A stretch of 64,000 nt of DNA from Streptomyces sp. NBC_01267 (lineage in GTDB: Bacteria; Actinomycetota; Actinomycetes; Streptomycetales; Streptomycetaceae). Both the position numbers and the translations under genes were made by a program. Each line of letters starts with the position of its first letter. The first letter of the stretch is position 1. Below are positions 16,888 to 25,183 of this stretch, one piece after another. The notes under the pieces were generated by a model. The model ran no database searches, was not told the DNA's origin, and saw only the letters and a list, made by a program, of their open reading frames with translations. The DNA lies in the NCBI RefSeq assembly GCF_036241575.1, contig NZ_CP108455.1, positions 6,803,001 through 6,867,000 on the forward strand, in the 5' to 3' direction.

Positions 16888-17846
16888 GCGCGGGACTCCT
16901 CCAAGCGACGGAGCGCCGTGCGCCCGCGGTCCACGAGGGACGCGAGTTGTGCGACGTGGTCCGGGGTGGCCTCGACCAACGGCGGCCGGACCGGACCGAC
17001 GGCCAGACCGGCCAGCCGCGCACCGGCCTTGACCAGGGAGACGGCGTAGCCCGGCACGCGGTCGCGCAGCGCGGCGAACGGCAGGTAGAACTCCGTCAGA
17101 AGCGTCTGCTGCGCCACCTCGTCGCCGTCGCGCACGGCCCGGTGGAACGCGGTGGCGATGTCGGGGGCGAAGCAGTGCACCGCCGAGGAGTAGCTCTCCA
17201 CGCCGATCGCCGCGTACGCCCGTGCGCTGAGTTCCGCGGTCGGCAGGCCGTTGAGGAACCCGAACTCGGCGGCGCGGGGGTGTCCGCTGGTACGCACGGC
17301 GGTGACCAGGCGCAGCATCGCGTCCACGTCACCGCGGCCGTCCTTGATGCCCGCGATGTTCGGGATGTCGAGCAGTTCCACCGCGGTGGCCGGATCGAGG
17401 ACCGCGTTGGCCCGCTGGTAGACGGTGATCGGCAGCGGTGTGGCCGCGGCGACGTAGCGGATGTGGCGCACCAGCCCCTGCGGGGTGGACGTCAGCAGAT
17501 ACGGGGGCATCAACAGCAGCCCGTCGACGCCGCATTCCTGCGCGGCCAGCGCGAACTCCCGTGCCACCCGCGGGCCTCCGCCCGCCCCGGCGAACACCGG
17601 TACGCGTCCGGCGGCCTGCTTCACCGCGGTGGCCACGACCTGCCGGTACTCGTCGAGCCCGAGCGCGGGGAACTCGCCGGTGCCGCACGCCACGAACAGC
17701 CCGCCGGGTCCGGCGGCGATCTGTGCCTCGACGTGAGCGGCGAAGACGTCCAGGTCGACCTCGTCGGCTTCGTCGAAGGGAGTCAGAGGGAAGGAGAGCG
17801 GTCCCGGGAGGCGCGTTGTTCGTTCATCGCATTTCACGGTATTCAT
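16884..17846 (-). CDS. kdgD: 5-dehydro-4-deoxyglucarate dehydratase
   Basis: A 320-residue DHDPS/NAL-superfamily aldolase-fold enzyme. FPLTPFDEADEVDLD at the N-terminus, FVACGTGEFPAL, the Tyr in ITVYQRANAVL and the Schiff-base Lys in IAGIKDGRGD identify the decarboxylating 5-dehydro-4-deoxyglucarate dehydratase subgroup. The product is alpha-ketoglutarate semialdehyde. It forms a two-gene unit with the glucarate dehydratase downstream and follows uronate dehydrogenase, giving the oxidative uronate route. The semialdehyde dehydrogenase that would finish the route is not in the window. Confidence 0.9.
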   Translation of the reverse strand: MNTVKCDERTTRLPGPLSFPLTPFDEADEVDLDVFAAHVEAQIAAGPGGLFVACGTGEFPALGLDEYRQVVATAVKQAAGRVPVFAGAGGGPRVAREFALAAQECGVDGLLLMPPYLLTSTPQGLVRHIRYVAAATPLPITVYQRANAVLDPATAVELLDIPNIAGIKDGRGDVDAMLRLVTAVRTSGHPRAAEFGFLNGLPTAELSARAYAAIGVESYSSAVHCFAPDIATAFHRAVRDGDEVAQQTLLTEFYLPFAALRDRVPGYAVSLVKAGARLAGLAVGPVRPPLVEATPDHVAQLASLVDRGRTALRRLEESRA

Positions 17847-17940
17847 GGATGAATCTCCACTTCAAGGGTTGCCTCGGCCGCGGCGGTGCCCGGCCGACTG
17901 TGACGAGTACGAGCAGATGGCAGTGATCAGCGGACGGCCG

Positions 17941-18786
17941 TCACGAGGTCCGCCCCAGCGGAATGGCGCACCAGTCGCCTCCGAGCCGGGGTGCGATCGG
18001 GTCGGTGGGGTCCGGCGGCCCGCACTCGGCGAGCACCTCGGGCGCGAACTGCTCGGCGTCGTCGAGCGGGTGGTAGCCGATCGCCTCACCTTCGGCCGGG
18101 CTCACCCAGCCCCGGGTGTTGCGGCTGACCCCCCAGACGATCCGGTAGCCGGGTTCGCGGCAGCTCAGGCAGGCTTCGACGAGGCGGTGCCCGTCGGCCG
18201 GTGACAGCCAGGTGGACAGCCCCCGGATCCCGTTCGGCTTCGGGAACCAGCTTCCGATGCGCAGACAGATGACGTCCATGCCGAAACGGTCGTGGTACAG
18301 GCGCCCGGCGGACTCGACCGCGGCCTTGCTCCAGCCGTACAGGGTGTCCGGGCGGGCCGTGACGTCCGCGGCGACCGGAGTGCCCTCGTACGGGTGGAAG
18401 CCGACGGCGTGGGTCGAGGAGGCGAGGACGACCCGGGGCACACCGGCCAGCCGGGCCGCCTCCAGGAGGTTCAGTGTCCCGCGCACGTTGCGGTCCAGGA
18501 CGTCGTCCAGGGTGGACTCGGCGCTCTGGCCGCCGAGATGGACGATCGCGCTGACGCCCCGGCAGGCGTCCAGCAGCGCCTCGGTGTCGGTGAGGGAGGC
18601 GATCACGGTCTCCTCCGCACCGCTCCCCTCGACGGCGGGCGGCGTGGCGATGTCGAGGAGCCGCAGCGTGCGGCCCTCCCGCGCGGCCAACGGCCGCAGC
18701 AGCGTGCCGACCTTGCCCGCGGCGCCCGTGAGCAGGATCCGGGTGGTATCGGTGGAGCCGGTGGCATGCGCGCCTTGCCGGGGCAT
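17941..18786 (-). CDS. udh: Uronate dehydrogenase (NAD-dependent epimerase/dehydratase family)
   Basis: A 281-residue extended-type SDR. The NAD-binding loop is TGAAGKVGTLL at the N-terminus, the Ser/Thr is in LASSTHAVGF and the catalytic pair is YGWSKAAVES (YxxxK). This matches uronate dehydrogenases, which oxidise glucuronate or galacturonate to the aldarolactone, and the neighbours supply the aldarate steps. I chose the ATG at 18786, which has GGAGG upstream at proper spacing; the frame stays open for 25 more codons. A stretch of 94 bases separates it from the next gene. Confidence 0.85.
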   Translation of the reverse strand: MPRQGAHATGSTDTTRILLTGAAGKVGTLLRPLAAREGRTLRLLDIATPPAVEGSGAEETVIASLTDTEALLDACRGVSAIVHLGGQSAESTLDDVLDRNVRGTLNLLEAARLAGVPRVVLASSTHAVGFHPYEGTPVAADVTARPDTLYGWSKAAVESAGRLYHDRFGMDVICLRIGSWFPKPNGIRGLSTWLSPADGHRLVEACLSCREPGYRIVWGVSRNTRGWVSPAEGEAIGYHPLDDAEQFAPEVLAECGPPDPTDPIAPRLGGDWCAIPLGRTS

Positions 18787-19117
18787 GCGGAACCTCCAGA
18801 TGTCGTTCGATGCGTGGCTGAGCCGCGTCCACGGCCGGCAGCGGCCCGGCCTTCCGGGCACGCCCCGGCGCCGGGGCGGCGATCGGGTGGCCGGGCCGTG
18901 GCCGGGCCACCCAAGTCGGTGCCGGGACAGGAAAGTTCAAGGGAGTGACCGGCGAACGCGTCGCTCACGTAAGCCAGTTCATACGCCGGTTCACGTACGC
19001 CAGTTCACGTACGTCGGTTCAGTTACGCAGGGGGCGACCCGTACCGTTCACCGCGGAACTGGGTGAACACGGTCGCGGTACGGATCGCGCGCGGCTGCCG
19101 GGTGCGTCCGGACGGTC
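18787..19117. other. Intergenic region upstream of uronate dehydrogenase
   Basis: 331 bases without a supportable gene, between the GntR gene and uronate dehydrogenase, both on the minus strand. It contains the short tandem array at 18971-19030 and should carry the udh-kdgD-glucarate dehydratase promoter. Confidence 0.6.
18971..19030. repeat. Short tandem array of GTTCA-centred 14-base units
   Basis: GTTCA occurs at 18977, 18989, 19003 and 19017, with spacings of 12, 14 and 14 bases. The best consensus unit is CGYCRGTTCACGTA. The array is 185-245 bases upstream of uronate dehydrogenase. It could be a multi-site operator for one of the two FCD-type GntR regulators nearby, or a simple replication-slippage repeat. 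Confidence 0.55.
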
Positions 19118-19798
19118 CTATGCGTCGTGCTGCGACGGCCCGGCCGTACCGGTCGCGTGGCGGCGGAAGGCCTCCGCGGCCTCGTCCTCCCGGCCGTTGA
19201 CGAGTATGTCGAGCAGGCGTGCGTGTTCGTCGACCAGCTTGTCGCGGCTGCCGGTGTAGAACGGGTTGGACACCACGCGCAGGGTCCAGAGACTGGGCTC
19301 CATCACCTCCCACAACCGCGGGAGCAGGTGGTTGCCGCTGGCCTGGCAGACGAGGCGGTGGAAGGCCATGTCGCTGTCGCGGAAGCTGCTCGGGTCGTCG
19401 TGCAGGACCGCCTTGCGCATGTCGTCGACCACGGCGTTCAGCTGGTCGACGTAGCCCTCGGCACGGCGCTCGGCGGCGGCTCGGGCCGCGAACTCCTCCA
19501 GCAGACCGCGCAGTCCCCTTGCCTGCTCGGCCTGCTCGATCGAGATGCTGGCGACCCGGCTGCCCAGCCGTGGCACATGAGTGACCAGGCTCTCGTGCAC
19601 CAGCCGTTTGACGGCCTCGCGCACGGGAGCCTGGCTGATGCCCAGGCGCTTGGCGATGTCGGATTCGACGATCCGCTGATCCGGCGCCATCTCGCCGCTC
19701 AGGATGGCCGAACGCAGCAGTCGGTACACCCGGTCGGACAGCAGCCCGCCGGACGTCATGCCTCTGTTCTGTTCGAGCAGATCGTTCAGACCAGTCAT
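19118..19798 (-). CDS. GntR-family regulator with FCD ligand domain
   Basis: A 226-residue FadR-subfamily GntR regulator. The winged helix is at about residues 17-80 (LSDRVYRLLRSAILSGEMAPDQRI, then DIAKRLGISQAPVREAVKRL) and the all-helical FCD domain follows, with FHRLVCQASGN and the His in DEHARLLDILVNG as metal/ligand contacts. Its ATG overlaps the stop of the amidohydrolase by one base (TGATG), so it is the last gene of the eight-gene transport and catabolism operon and probably its sugar-acid-responsive repressor. Confidence 0.88.
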   Translation of the reverse strand: MTGLNDLLEQNRGMTSGGLLSDRVYRLLRSAILSGEMAPDQRIVESDIAKRLGISQAPVREAVKRLVHESLVTHVPRLGSRVASISIEQAEQARGLRGLLEEFAARAAAERRAEGYVDQLNAVVDDMRKAVLHDDPSSFRDSDMAFHRLVCQASGNHLLPRLWEVMEPSLWTLRVVSNPFYTGSRDKLVDEHARLLDILVNGREDEAAEAFRRHATGTAGPSQHDA

Positions 19799-20679
19799 CA
19801 GTGCTCCCTCTGCCGCATCATTGTCGTCCTGCCGGTGGCGGACGTGCCCGCCGGATCGAGTCCGTAGGCCCCGATGGCCGTTCCGCCCCGTACTGCCTCG
19901 GCCTCGTCCGTGGTCAGTCCGCCCAGTACACGGGCCGTGGCCCCGGCCACATCCTCGTACGCCGACCACTGGGTGCTGACCGGCCAGTCGGATCCGAACA
20001 TGAGCCGGCGTGGCCCGAACACGTCCAGCAGCACCCGAGCCACGGCATCCATGGATACACCGTCCGGTTCGGCGATGGCCTTGCCGAGTCCCGACAACTT
20101 GCATACCACGTGGGGCAGTCGGCCCAGTGGCGCCAGCTGCGCGGCCCACTCCGTGAGGCCGTCGCGCCGTACGTCGACGGCGGAGATCGCGGCGTGGTCG
20201 ACGACGAACCGCACCTGCGGCAGATCCCTGGCCGCCGCGTGTGCCTCGGGCAGGGTCCCGTGGCCCAGCAGCAGATCCACCGTCAGGCCCCGCTCACCGA
20301 GAGCCGCGAGTGAGCGCCGCACCTGGGGCAGTCCGAGGCGGGCGCCGTCGCCCGCCCCGACCGGGTCACGGACCCCGACCAGCGCCGAACCCCCTTCCTC
20401 CGCACGCAATGCGTCGATCGTGTCCACAGCGGACGGATCGGCGAGATCCGCGTGGACGACGACTCCGGCGAGCCGGGCGGACCGCGCGGCCAGACCCAGC
20501 AGCCAACGGGCCTCGTCCACGGTCCGCCCGGCCTGCACGACGACAGCCGACACGGGTCCGGCGGCCGTCGTGAGGTCGTCGAGGAGGAAGGGGCGGTGCA
20601 GTTCACCCGCGGACCGCAGCCACGCGTGGTCGTGCAGGCCGGGGTCCCACAGGTGGACGTGGGCGTCGATGGCGGTCAC
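19798..20679 (-). CDS. Amidohydrolase-family sugar lactonase (fuconolactonase-like)
   Basis: A 293-residue TIM-barrel amidohydrolase of the Amidohydro_2 group. AIDAHVHLWDP gives the HxH motif, FVVDHAAIS the strand-5/6 His, and LMFGSDWPVST the catalytic Asp. With an aldo/keto reductase directly upstream, the likely job is opening a sugar lactone such as L-fuconolactone or a galactonolactone. Its GTG at 20679 overlaps the aldo/keto reductase stop by 4 bases, and its stop overlaps the GntR start. The exact sugar is not shown by the sequence. Confidence 0.8.
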   Translation of the reverse strand: MTAIDAHVHLWDPGLHDHAWLRSAGELHRPFLLDDLTTAAGPVSAVVVQAGRTVDEARWLLGLAARSARLAGVVVHADLADPSAVDTIDALRAEEGGSALVGVRDPVGAGDGARLGLPQVRRSLAALGERGLTVDLLLGHGTLPEAHAAARDLPQVRFVVDHAAISAVDVRRDGLTEWAAQLAPLGRLPHVVCKLSGLGKAIAEPDGVSMDAVARVLLDVFGPRRLMFGSDWPVSTQWSAYEDVAGATARVLGGLTTDEAEAVRGGTAIGAYGLDPAGTSATGRTTMMRQREH

Positions 20680-21614
20680 GGCGTCGGCACCTCCTGCGGG
20701 AGCAGCCCCGCCGCGCGCAGCTCCGCCCACAGATCGGCGGGGACGGTGGTCTGCGCCATGGCGAGGTTCTCCCGCACTTCATCGGCCGTCCTGGCTCCGA
20801 CGACCAGCGTGGACACGGCAGGATGACCCCACCCGAACTGCAGGGCCGCCGCCTTCAGCGGCACCCCGTGGCGGGCACAGATCTCCGCGATGGCCAGTGC
20901 GGCGGCAACCTGGTGCGGCTCGGCAGCCCGGTAGTCGTACTTCGCGCCGGGCCGTGGATCGGCCAGCAGGCCCGAGTTGTACACCCCGCCCAGGACGACC
21001 CCGACACCGCGGGCCTCGCAGGCGGGCAGCAGGCCCGTCAGAGCGTCCTGGTCGAGGAGGGTGTACCGGCCGGCCAGCAGCACGCAGTCCACGTCGACCC
21101 GCGTGACGATCCGCTCCAGCATGGCGCTCTGGTTCATGCCCGCGCCCACCGCCGACACCACGCCCTGCTCCCGCAGGTCGACCAGGGCGCGGAAGGCCCC
21201 CGCGAGGGCCTCCTGCTCGTGGTGGTCGGGGTCGTGGACATGCGCGATGTCCACCCGGTCCAGGCCGAGCCGGGTCAGGCTCTCCTCCAGGCACCGCATG
21301 GTGCCGTCATAGGAGAAGTCCGGCTCGGCCCCGTCGTCGGTGAGGAGATATCCGACCTTGGTCGCGACGACGACCTCGGACCTGGGCACCCCGGCCAGCA
21401 CCTGGCCGAGGCGCTGTTCGGACACGCCGTGGCCGTACCGGGGCGCGGTGTCGAACAGGCGCGTCCCGCCGGCCAGCGCGGCACGCACCGTGCCGGCGGC
21501 GTCCTGCTCCGCAACCGCCTCGTACAGGTTGCCCAGGGGCGCACAGCCCAGGCCGAGCCTGCCGACCGTGAGACCGGTGCGGCCCAGCACACCCGGGCCC
21601 GAGACCTGATTCAT
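20676..21614 (-). CDS. Aldo/keto reductase (aldose 1-dehydrogenase-like)
   Basis: A 312-residue aldo/keto reductase. It shows GLGCAPLGNLYEAV at the N-terminus, the Asp and Tyr of the catalytic tetrad in LFDTAPRYGHGVSEQRLG, the Lys in VVATKVGYLL and the His in DIAHVHDPDHHE. The pattern resembles D-threo-aldose (L-fucose) 1-dehydrogenases, which feed a lactone to the neighbouring lactonase. I chose the ATG at 21614 that overlaps the RraA stop codon; the frame is open further upstream. Confidence 0.83.
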   Translation of the reverse strand: MNQVSGPGVLGRTGLTVGRLGLGCAPLGNLYEAVAEQDAAGTVRAALAGGTRLFDTAPRYGHGVSEQRLGQVLAGVPRSEVVVATKVGYLLTDDGAEPDFSYDGTMRCLEESLTRLGLDRVDIAHVHDPDHHEQEALAGAFRALVDLREQGVVSAVGAGMNQSAMLERIVTRVDVDCVLLAGRYTLLDQDALTGLLPACEARGVGVVLGGVYNSGLLADPRPGAKYDYRAAEPHQVAAALAIAEICARHGVPLKAAALQFGWGHPAVSTLVVGARTADEVRENLAMAQTTVPADLWAELRAAGLLPQEVPTP

Positions 21615-22399
21615 CGCTGCGACGACCGCTGCTGGTCGCGCCACTGCTCGTACTCCGCGCGCGACTCCGAGGTCAGCGGGTAGTAGTTGCCGAGCCGGGC
21701 GCCCTGGTCGAGCCGCATCCGGCTGAACACCTCCCACTCCTGGTGGTCCTGGGCCGTGGCGACCACCTCCGGCGCGGTCGCCTGGGGGACGACGACGGCG
21801 CCGTCGTCATCGGCGACCACGATGTCGCCGGGCAGGCACAGCACCCCGCCGGCGGCAACCGGCACGTCGTACGCCCAGGGGAACAGCTCCGACTGGGAGG
21901 CGTAGTGCGGGGTGGTGCCGGTGCACCAGATCGGCACGCCGAGCTCGCGGACCCGAGGAGCGTCCCGGATCCGGCCGTCGACGACGATGCCGGCGCCGCC
22001 CTTGCGCTTGAAGTAGCGGACGAGCATGTCGCCGACGCAGCCGCTGAACGCCGACCCGTACGCCTGGATGACGAGCACGTCACCGGGCTGTACCGCCTCC
22101 AGCACCGCCCACAGGGCGGTCTGGCGCTCGACGGCCTCCTGGGCCAGGCCGCTGGCGATGTCCTCGCGCTGCGGCATGAACTGGAGCGTCAGCGCCGAAC
22201 CGGCGATCTTCTGCCCGGTCGCGAGGGGCTGCGGCCCCTCCATCCACGTGCGCCTGATGCCCATGCCGTGGAGCTTCGCGCACGCGGTGGCGCTGCTCAC
22301 CTGGCCCATCTGCCCCACCAGTTCGGCATCGGCCCGCTGGTACGCGTCACCGCGCACCGGGAGGGGAAACACCGGCTGGGCCTGTTCATCGGTCGTCAT
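21611..22399 (-). CDS. RraA-family protein (putative keto-acid aldolase)
   Basis: A 262-residue member of the RraA/HMG-aldolase family. The barrel core shows GKIAGSALTLQ, the substrate/metal loop in GGAGIVVDGRIRDAPRVRELGVPIW and the late GDIVVADDDGAVVVP motif. Members cleave 4-hydroxy-4-methyl-2-oxoglutarate-type acids; a keto-deoxy sugar-acid substrate is more likely here given its place between a carbohydrate-active enzyme and sugar-oxidising enzymes (inference). It is somewhat longer than the typical 160-230 residues, with an N-terminal extension. It overlaps the upstream gene by 14 bases. Confidence 0.78.
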   Translation of the reverse strand: MTTDEQAQPVFPLPVRGDAYQRADAELVGQMGQVSSATACAKLHGMGIRRTWMEGPQPLATGQKIAGSALTLQFMPQREDIASGLAQEAVERQTALWAVLEAVQPGDVLVIQAYGSAFSGCVGDMLVRYFKRKGGAGIVVDGRIRDAPRVRELGVPIWCTGTTPHYASQSELFPWAYDVPVAAGGVLCLPGDIVVADDDGAVVVPQATAPEVVATAQDHQEWEVFSRMRLDQGARLGNYYPLTSESRAEYEQWRDQQRSSQR

Positions 22400-24350
22400 T
22401 CTGCTTCTCCTGGAATCGGTCGAACGTGGGGTGGCTCGGGGTGAATTGGTGGCGCCGGACCTGCATGGACAGGCCGAGCCGGGTCCCCGGCGGCAGGACC
22501 ACCAGAAGGTGGTTGTCGTGCACGTCGATGCGCCGGGTACTGGTCGTGAACTCATCGGCCCGGTAGGCGCGGTTCGGGCCGGGATAGCCGTCGTCGAGCT
22601 GGTCCACCACGACGTGGTCGATGCCGTCCTCGGCGAACGCGCCGGCCTGTACGACCACACGCCGCTCGCGCGTATTGCTCAGGTTGACCAACTGGACGCC
22701 GACCCGGGTCTCGTCGAGCTCCTCGACGAGGGCGGCGACGTCGGCCGGCAGGCCGGGACGGCTGCGGTCGGCGTCCCAGTAGCGCACCCGGGTCTGCTGG
22801 AGCCCCCCGTTGTAGGGGGCGGCGGGCGCGCCGGTGGTCAGCTGCACCAGGATCTCGGTCACCACGGGATTGAGCCGCTGCCACCAGTGGATGTCATCGG
22901 TGCGGACCGACGACGCGTCCTCGTGGACGAGTGCCATCCTGCGGGCGACCTGCCCCAGCGCCATGCCGAGAGCGCGCGCCGGGTAGTCGGGGTTGCGGCC
23001 GTCGAGGTAGGCGAGCCACGGAGCTTCGTGCCCGGCCTCCTCCTTGTCGCGGAAGGCGTGCACGGTCGTCCAGTCGTAGCCGCACTCGCGCTCCACCTGG
23101 TCGAGCCGCTGCCGGTCCTGCGGGTCGCCGGAGCACCACCAGATCCAGGCCGGGAAGGCGATCTGCAGCGGCTGGTGGTCGAACCAGCCGTGCATGCCCT
23201 TCCGGTAGGGCACCAGTTGCAGGTCGGCGTCGGCGTCGGGCCCGAGGCGCTGGAGCCAGGTCGAGGCCATGCTGGATTCCCCGTCACGGACCGGCCCGCG
23301 CGTCGCCTCTTCCAGCACCCGGTCCAGTGGGGCGCGGGCCAGGTCGAACCACGCGTCGTCGCCGGTGACCAGCGCGGCGTTCATGGCCGCGATGAGAGCG
23401 ACCGCGCCGACGCTGTGCAGACCGTGCGGCCAGGTCCAGCCGTACGAGCCGCCGTACCAGCGGCCGTCGTGCAGCTCACCGACCTCCCCGGAGGGGCCCA
23501 CGTTGTCGGGGACGATGCCGTCCGCGGCGGCGGCCCGGTCACGCCAGGCCTGCACGTAGTCGACGAGCCAGTCGCGGTACCGGTCCTCGCCCGTGTACAG
23601 CCACGCGTTGGCGATCAGCGAGGTGGACGCGAGGTTCACCGCGACGTCGCCGTCGCCGAGCCGCCGGTCCATCGCCTCGCCCATACGCCGCGCGTTGGCG
23701 GGGTCGGCCAGGTCGTCCCAGCTGTCGATGCCGGGCAGATCCTCCAGCGGCAGGCCGTACGGCTTCATGTTGGTCAGTTCCGCGCCGTACCCCTGCGCCC
23801 ATCCCTCGTCCACGCCGCGGCGCGGCCCGCCGGCCCCGGTGTGCGGGGCCGTGATGATCCGCCGCGGGCCGTCGACATTGCCGACGGGCGAGGTGGGCAG
23901 GTAGAGCTCGGCGAAGCGCAGCGCCCGCCGGCGGAACGTGTCGTCGGACGGGTCGGCCGCGCAGATCCCGTAGAACATCAGCAGCGACTCGCCCTGGTGG
24001 AACCAGTCGTACCCGCGCTCGTACTCGTCGACCAGGAACCCGGCTTCGGACAGCTGCCGGGTGACGCCGTTCCAGTGCTTCTTGCTGGCGTCGAGCAGGT
24101 CGTCCGACCCGCCGAGCATGTACAGCATCGGCCAGTTGAAGAACGGCTCGTAGAAGTCGTCCGCCCCGTCACGGCCTTCCAGTACCCCGTCGAAGCGCAG
24201 CCCGCCCTCGGGGTGGCAGTACCGGTCCTCGAAGACCCGCCATGCCTCGTCCAGTACGGAGAACAACTGCCGTTGCAGTACGGCCCAGGCGGGCGGTTCG
24301 CAGGCCGGCACGGACGCCGTCACGCTCACCATGTGCTTGCCCACGGTCAT
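22386..24350 (-). CDS. Putative (alpha/alpha)-barrel carbohydrate-active enzyme
   Basis: A 654-residue protein with no signal peptide that I cannot assign to a family. The first ~450 residues are aromatic-rich and helical, with motifs such as FYEPFFNWPMLYML, YERGYDWFHQGESLLMF, WAQGYGAELTNMKPYG and GGSYGWTWPHGLHS, which suggest a toroid fold like those of polysaccharide lyases and unsaturated-uronyl hydrolases. The last ~150 residues are beta-rich and would form a sandwich. It is encoded right after the importer permeases (ATGA overlap), so an intracellular oligosaccharide-processing role is likely. A glycoside hydrolase, a lyase or an isomerase are all possible. Confidence 0.6.
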   Translation of the reverse strand: MTVGKHMVSVTASVPACEPPAWAVLQRQLFSVLDEAWRVFEDRYCHPEGGLRFDGVLEGRDGADDFYEPFFNWPMLYMLGGSDDLLDASKKHWNGVTRQLSEAGFLVDEYERGYDWFHQGESLLMFYGICAADPSDDTFRRRALRFAELYLPTSPVGNVDGPRRIITAPHTGAGGPRRGVDEGWAQGYGAELTNMKPYGLPLEDLPGIDSWDDLADPANARRMGEAMDRRLGDGDVAVNLASTSLIANAWLYTGEDRYRDWLVDYVQAWRDRAAAADGIVPDNVGPSGEVGELHDGRWYGGSYGWTWPHGLHSVGAVALIAAMNAALVTGDDAWFDLARAPLDRVLEEATRGPVRDGESSMASTWLQRLGPDADADLQLVPYRKGMHGWFDHQPLQIAFPAWIWWCSGDPQDRQRLDQVERECGYDWTTVHAFRDKEEAGHEAPWLAYLDGRNPDYPARALGMALGQVARRMALVHEDASSVRTDDIHWWQRLNPVVTEILVQLTTGAPAAPYNGGLQQTRVRYWDADRSRPGLPADVAALVEELDETRVGVQLVNLSNTRERRVVVQAGAFAEDGIDHVVVDQLDDGYPGPNRAYRADEFTTSTRRIDVHDNHLLVVLPPGTRLGLSMQVRRHQFTPSHPTFDRFQEKQNDDR

Positions 24351-25183
24351 CCCTTCGTCGCGCCGGCGGTGAGGCCGCCGACGATCTTGCGCTGCATGAT
24401 CACGAAGAAGATCAGCACCGGCGCGATGGCCAGCAGCAGCGTCGGATAGACCACGGACAGGTCGGTGGTGTGCAGACCGATCGCGGAGTACACGCCGGTC
24501 ATCACCGTGTACAGACCCGATGTCGGGCCCAGCACGATCTGCGGGTTCACGAAGTCCGTCCAGACCCCGATGGTGTGCAGGACGATCGCGGTGACCACGA
24601 CCGGCTGCATCAGCGGGAAGATCACCTGCCAGAAGGTGCGCAGCCGGCCCGCGCCGTCGATCTGCGCCGCCTCGTCGAGCTCCCGGGGGATGGACTTGAT
24701 GTAGCCCACGAACAGGAACATCGACAGCGGCAGGGTCAACGTCGCCTCGTACAGGACGAATCCGGGGATCGTGCCCATCAGGCCCGTGAAGCGCAGCACG
24801 TAGATCACCGGGATGACCAGGACCTGCCCGGGGATGAACAGCCCGGCCAGGAACACCAGCAGCATCCCCTTGTGCCACCGGCGGGTACCCCGGGCGATGA
24901 CATAGGCGGCCGGCCCGGCCAGGGCCAGGGACAGCACGTTGACCAGCACCACGAACATCACCGTGACGCCGAACGCCTTGATGATGTTGTAGTCCGGTGA
25001 CGACAGTGCCGCTCGGAGATGGTCCGTGGACAGCACTCCCGGGGCGGCGGAGAACGGCCGTTGACGGATCGCCGACTCCGGCTTGAACGCGTTGACGATC
25101 ACGAGGTACAGCGGCACCAGCATGACCAGGGCGAAGAGGCCGAGCATGACCGAGCCGACGCGACTGCCTGCTTTGCGGTTCAC
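24347..25183 (-). CDS. Carbohydrate ABC transporter permease (MalG type)
   Basis: A 278-residue permease with six hydrophobic segments and the conserved EAA loop in SIPRELDEAAQIDGAGRLRTFWQVIFPLMQP. It is the second inner-membrane subunit of a CUT1-type sugar importer, in tandem with the next gene upstream (4-base overlap). The ATPase (an MsiK-like shared subunit in Streptomyces) is not encoded here. Confidence 0.9.
   Translation of the reverse strand: MNRKAGSRVGSVMLGLFALVMLVPLYLVIVNAFKPESAIRQRPFSAAPGVLSTDHLRAALSSPDYNIIKAFGVTVMFVVLVNVLSLALAGPAAYVIARGTRRWHKGMLLVFLAGLFIPGQVLVIPVIYVLRFTGLMGTIPGFVLYEATLTLPLSMFLFVGYIKSIPRELDEAAQIDGAGRLRTFWQVIFPLMQPVVVTAIVLHTIGVWTDFVNPQIVLGPTSGLYTVMTGVYSAIGLHTTDLSVVYPTLLLAIAPVLIFFVIMQRKIVGGLTAGATKG

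Noticed and set aside
18971..19030. Tandem repeats considered as a CRISPR array.
   Set aside because: Units are 14 bases and contiguous, with no unique spacers of 30 or more bases and no cas genes.
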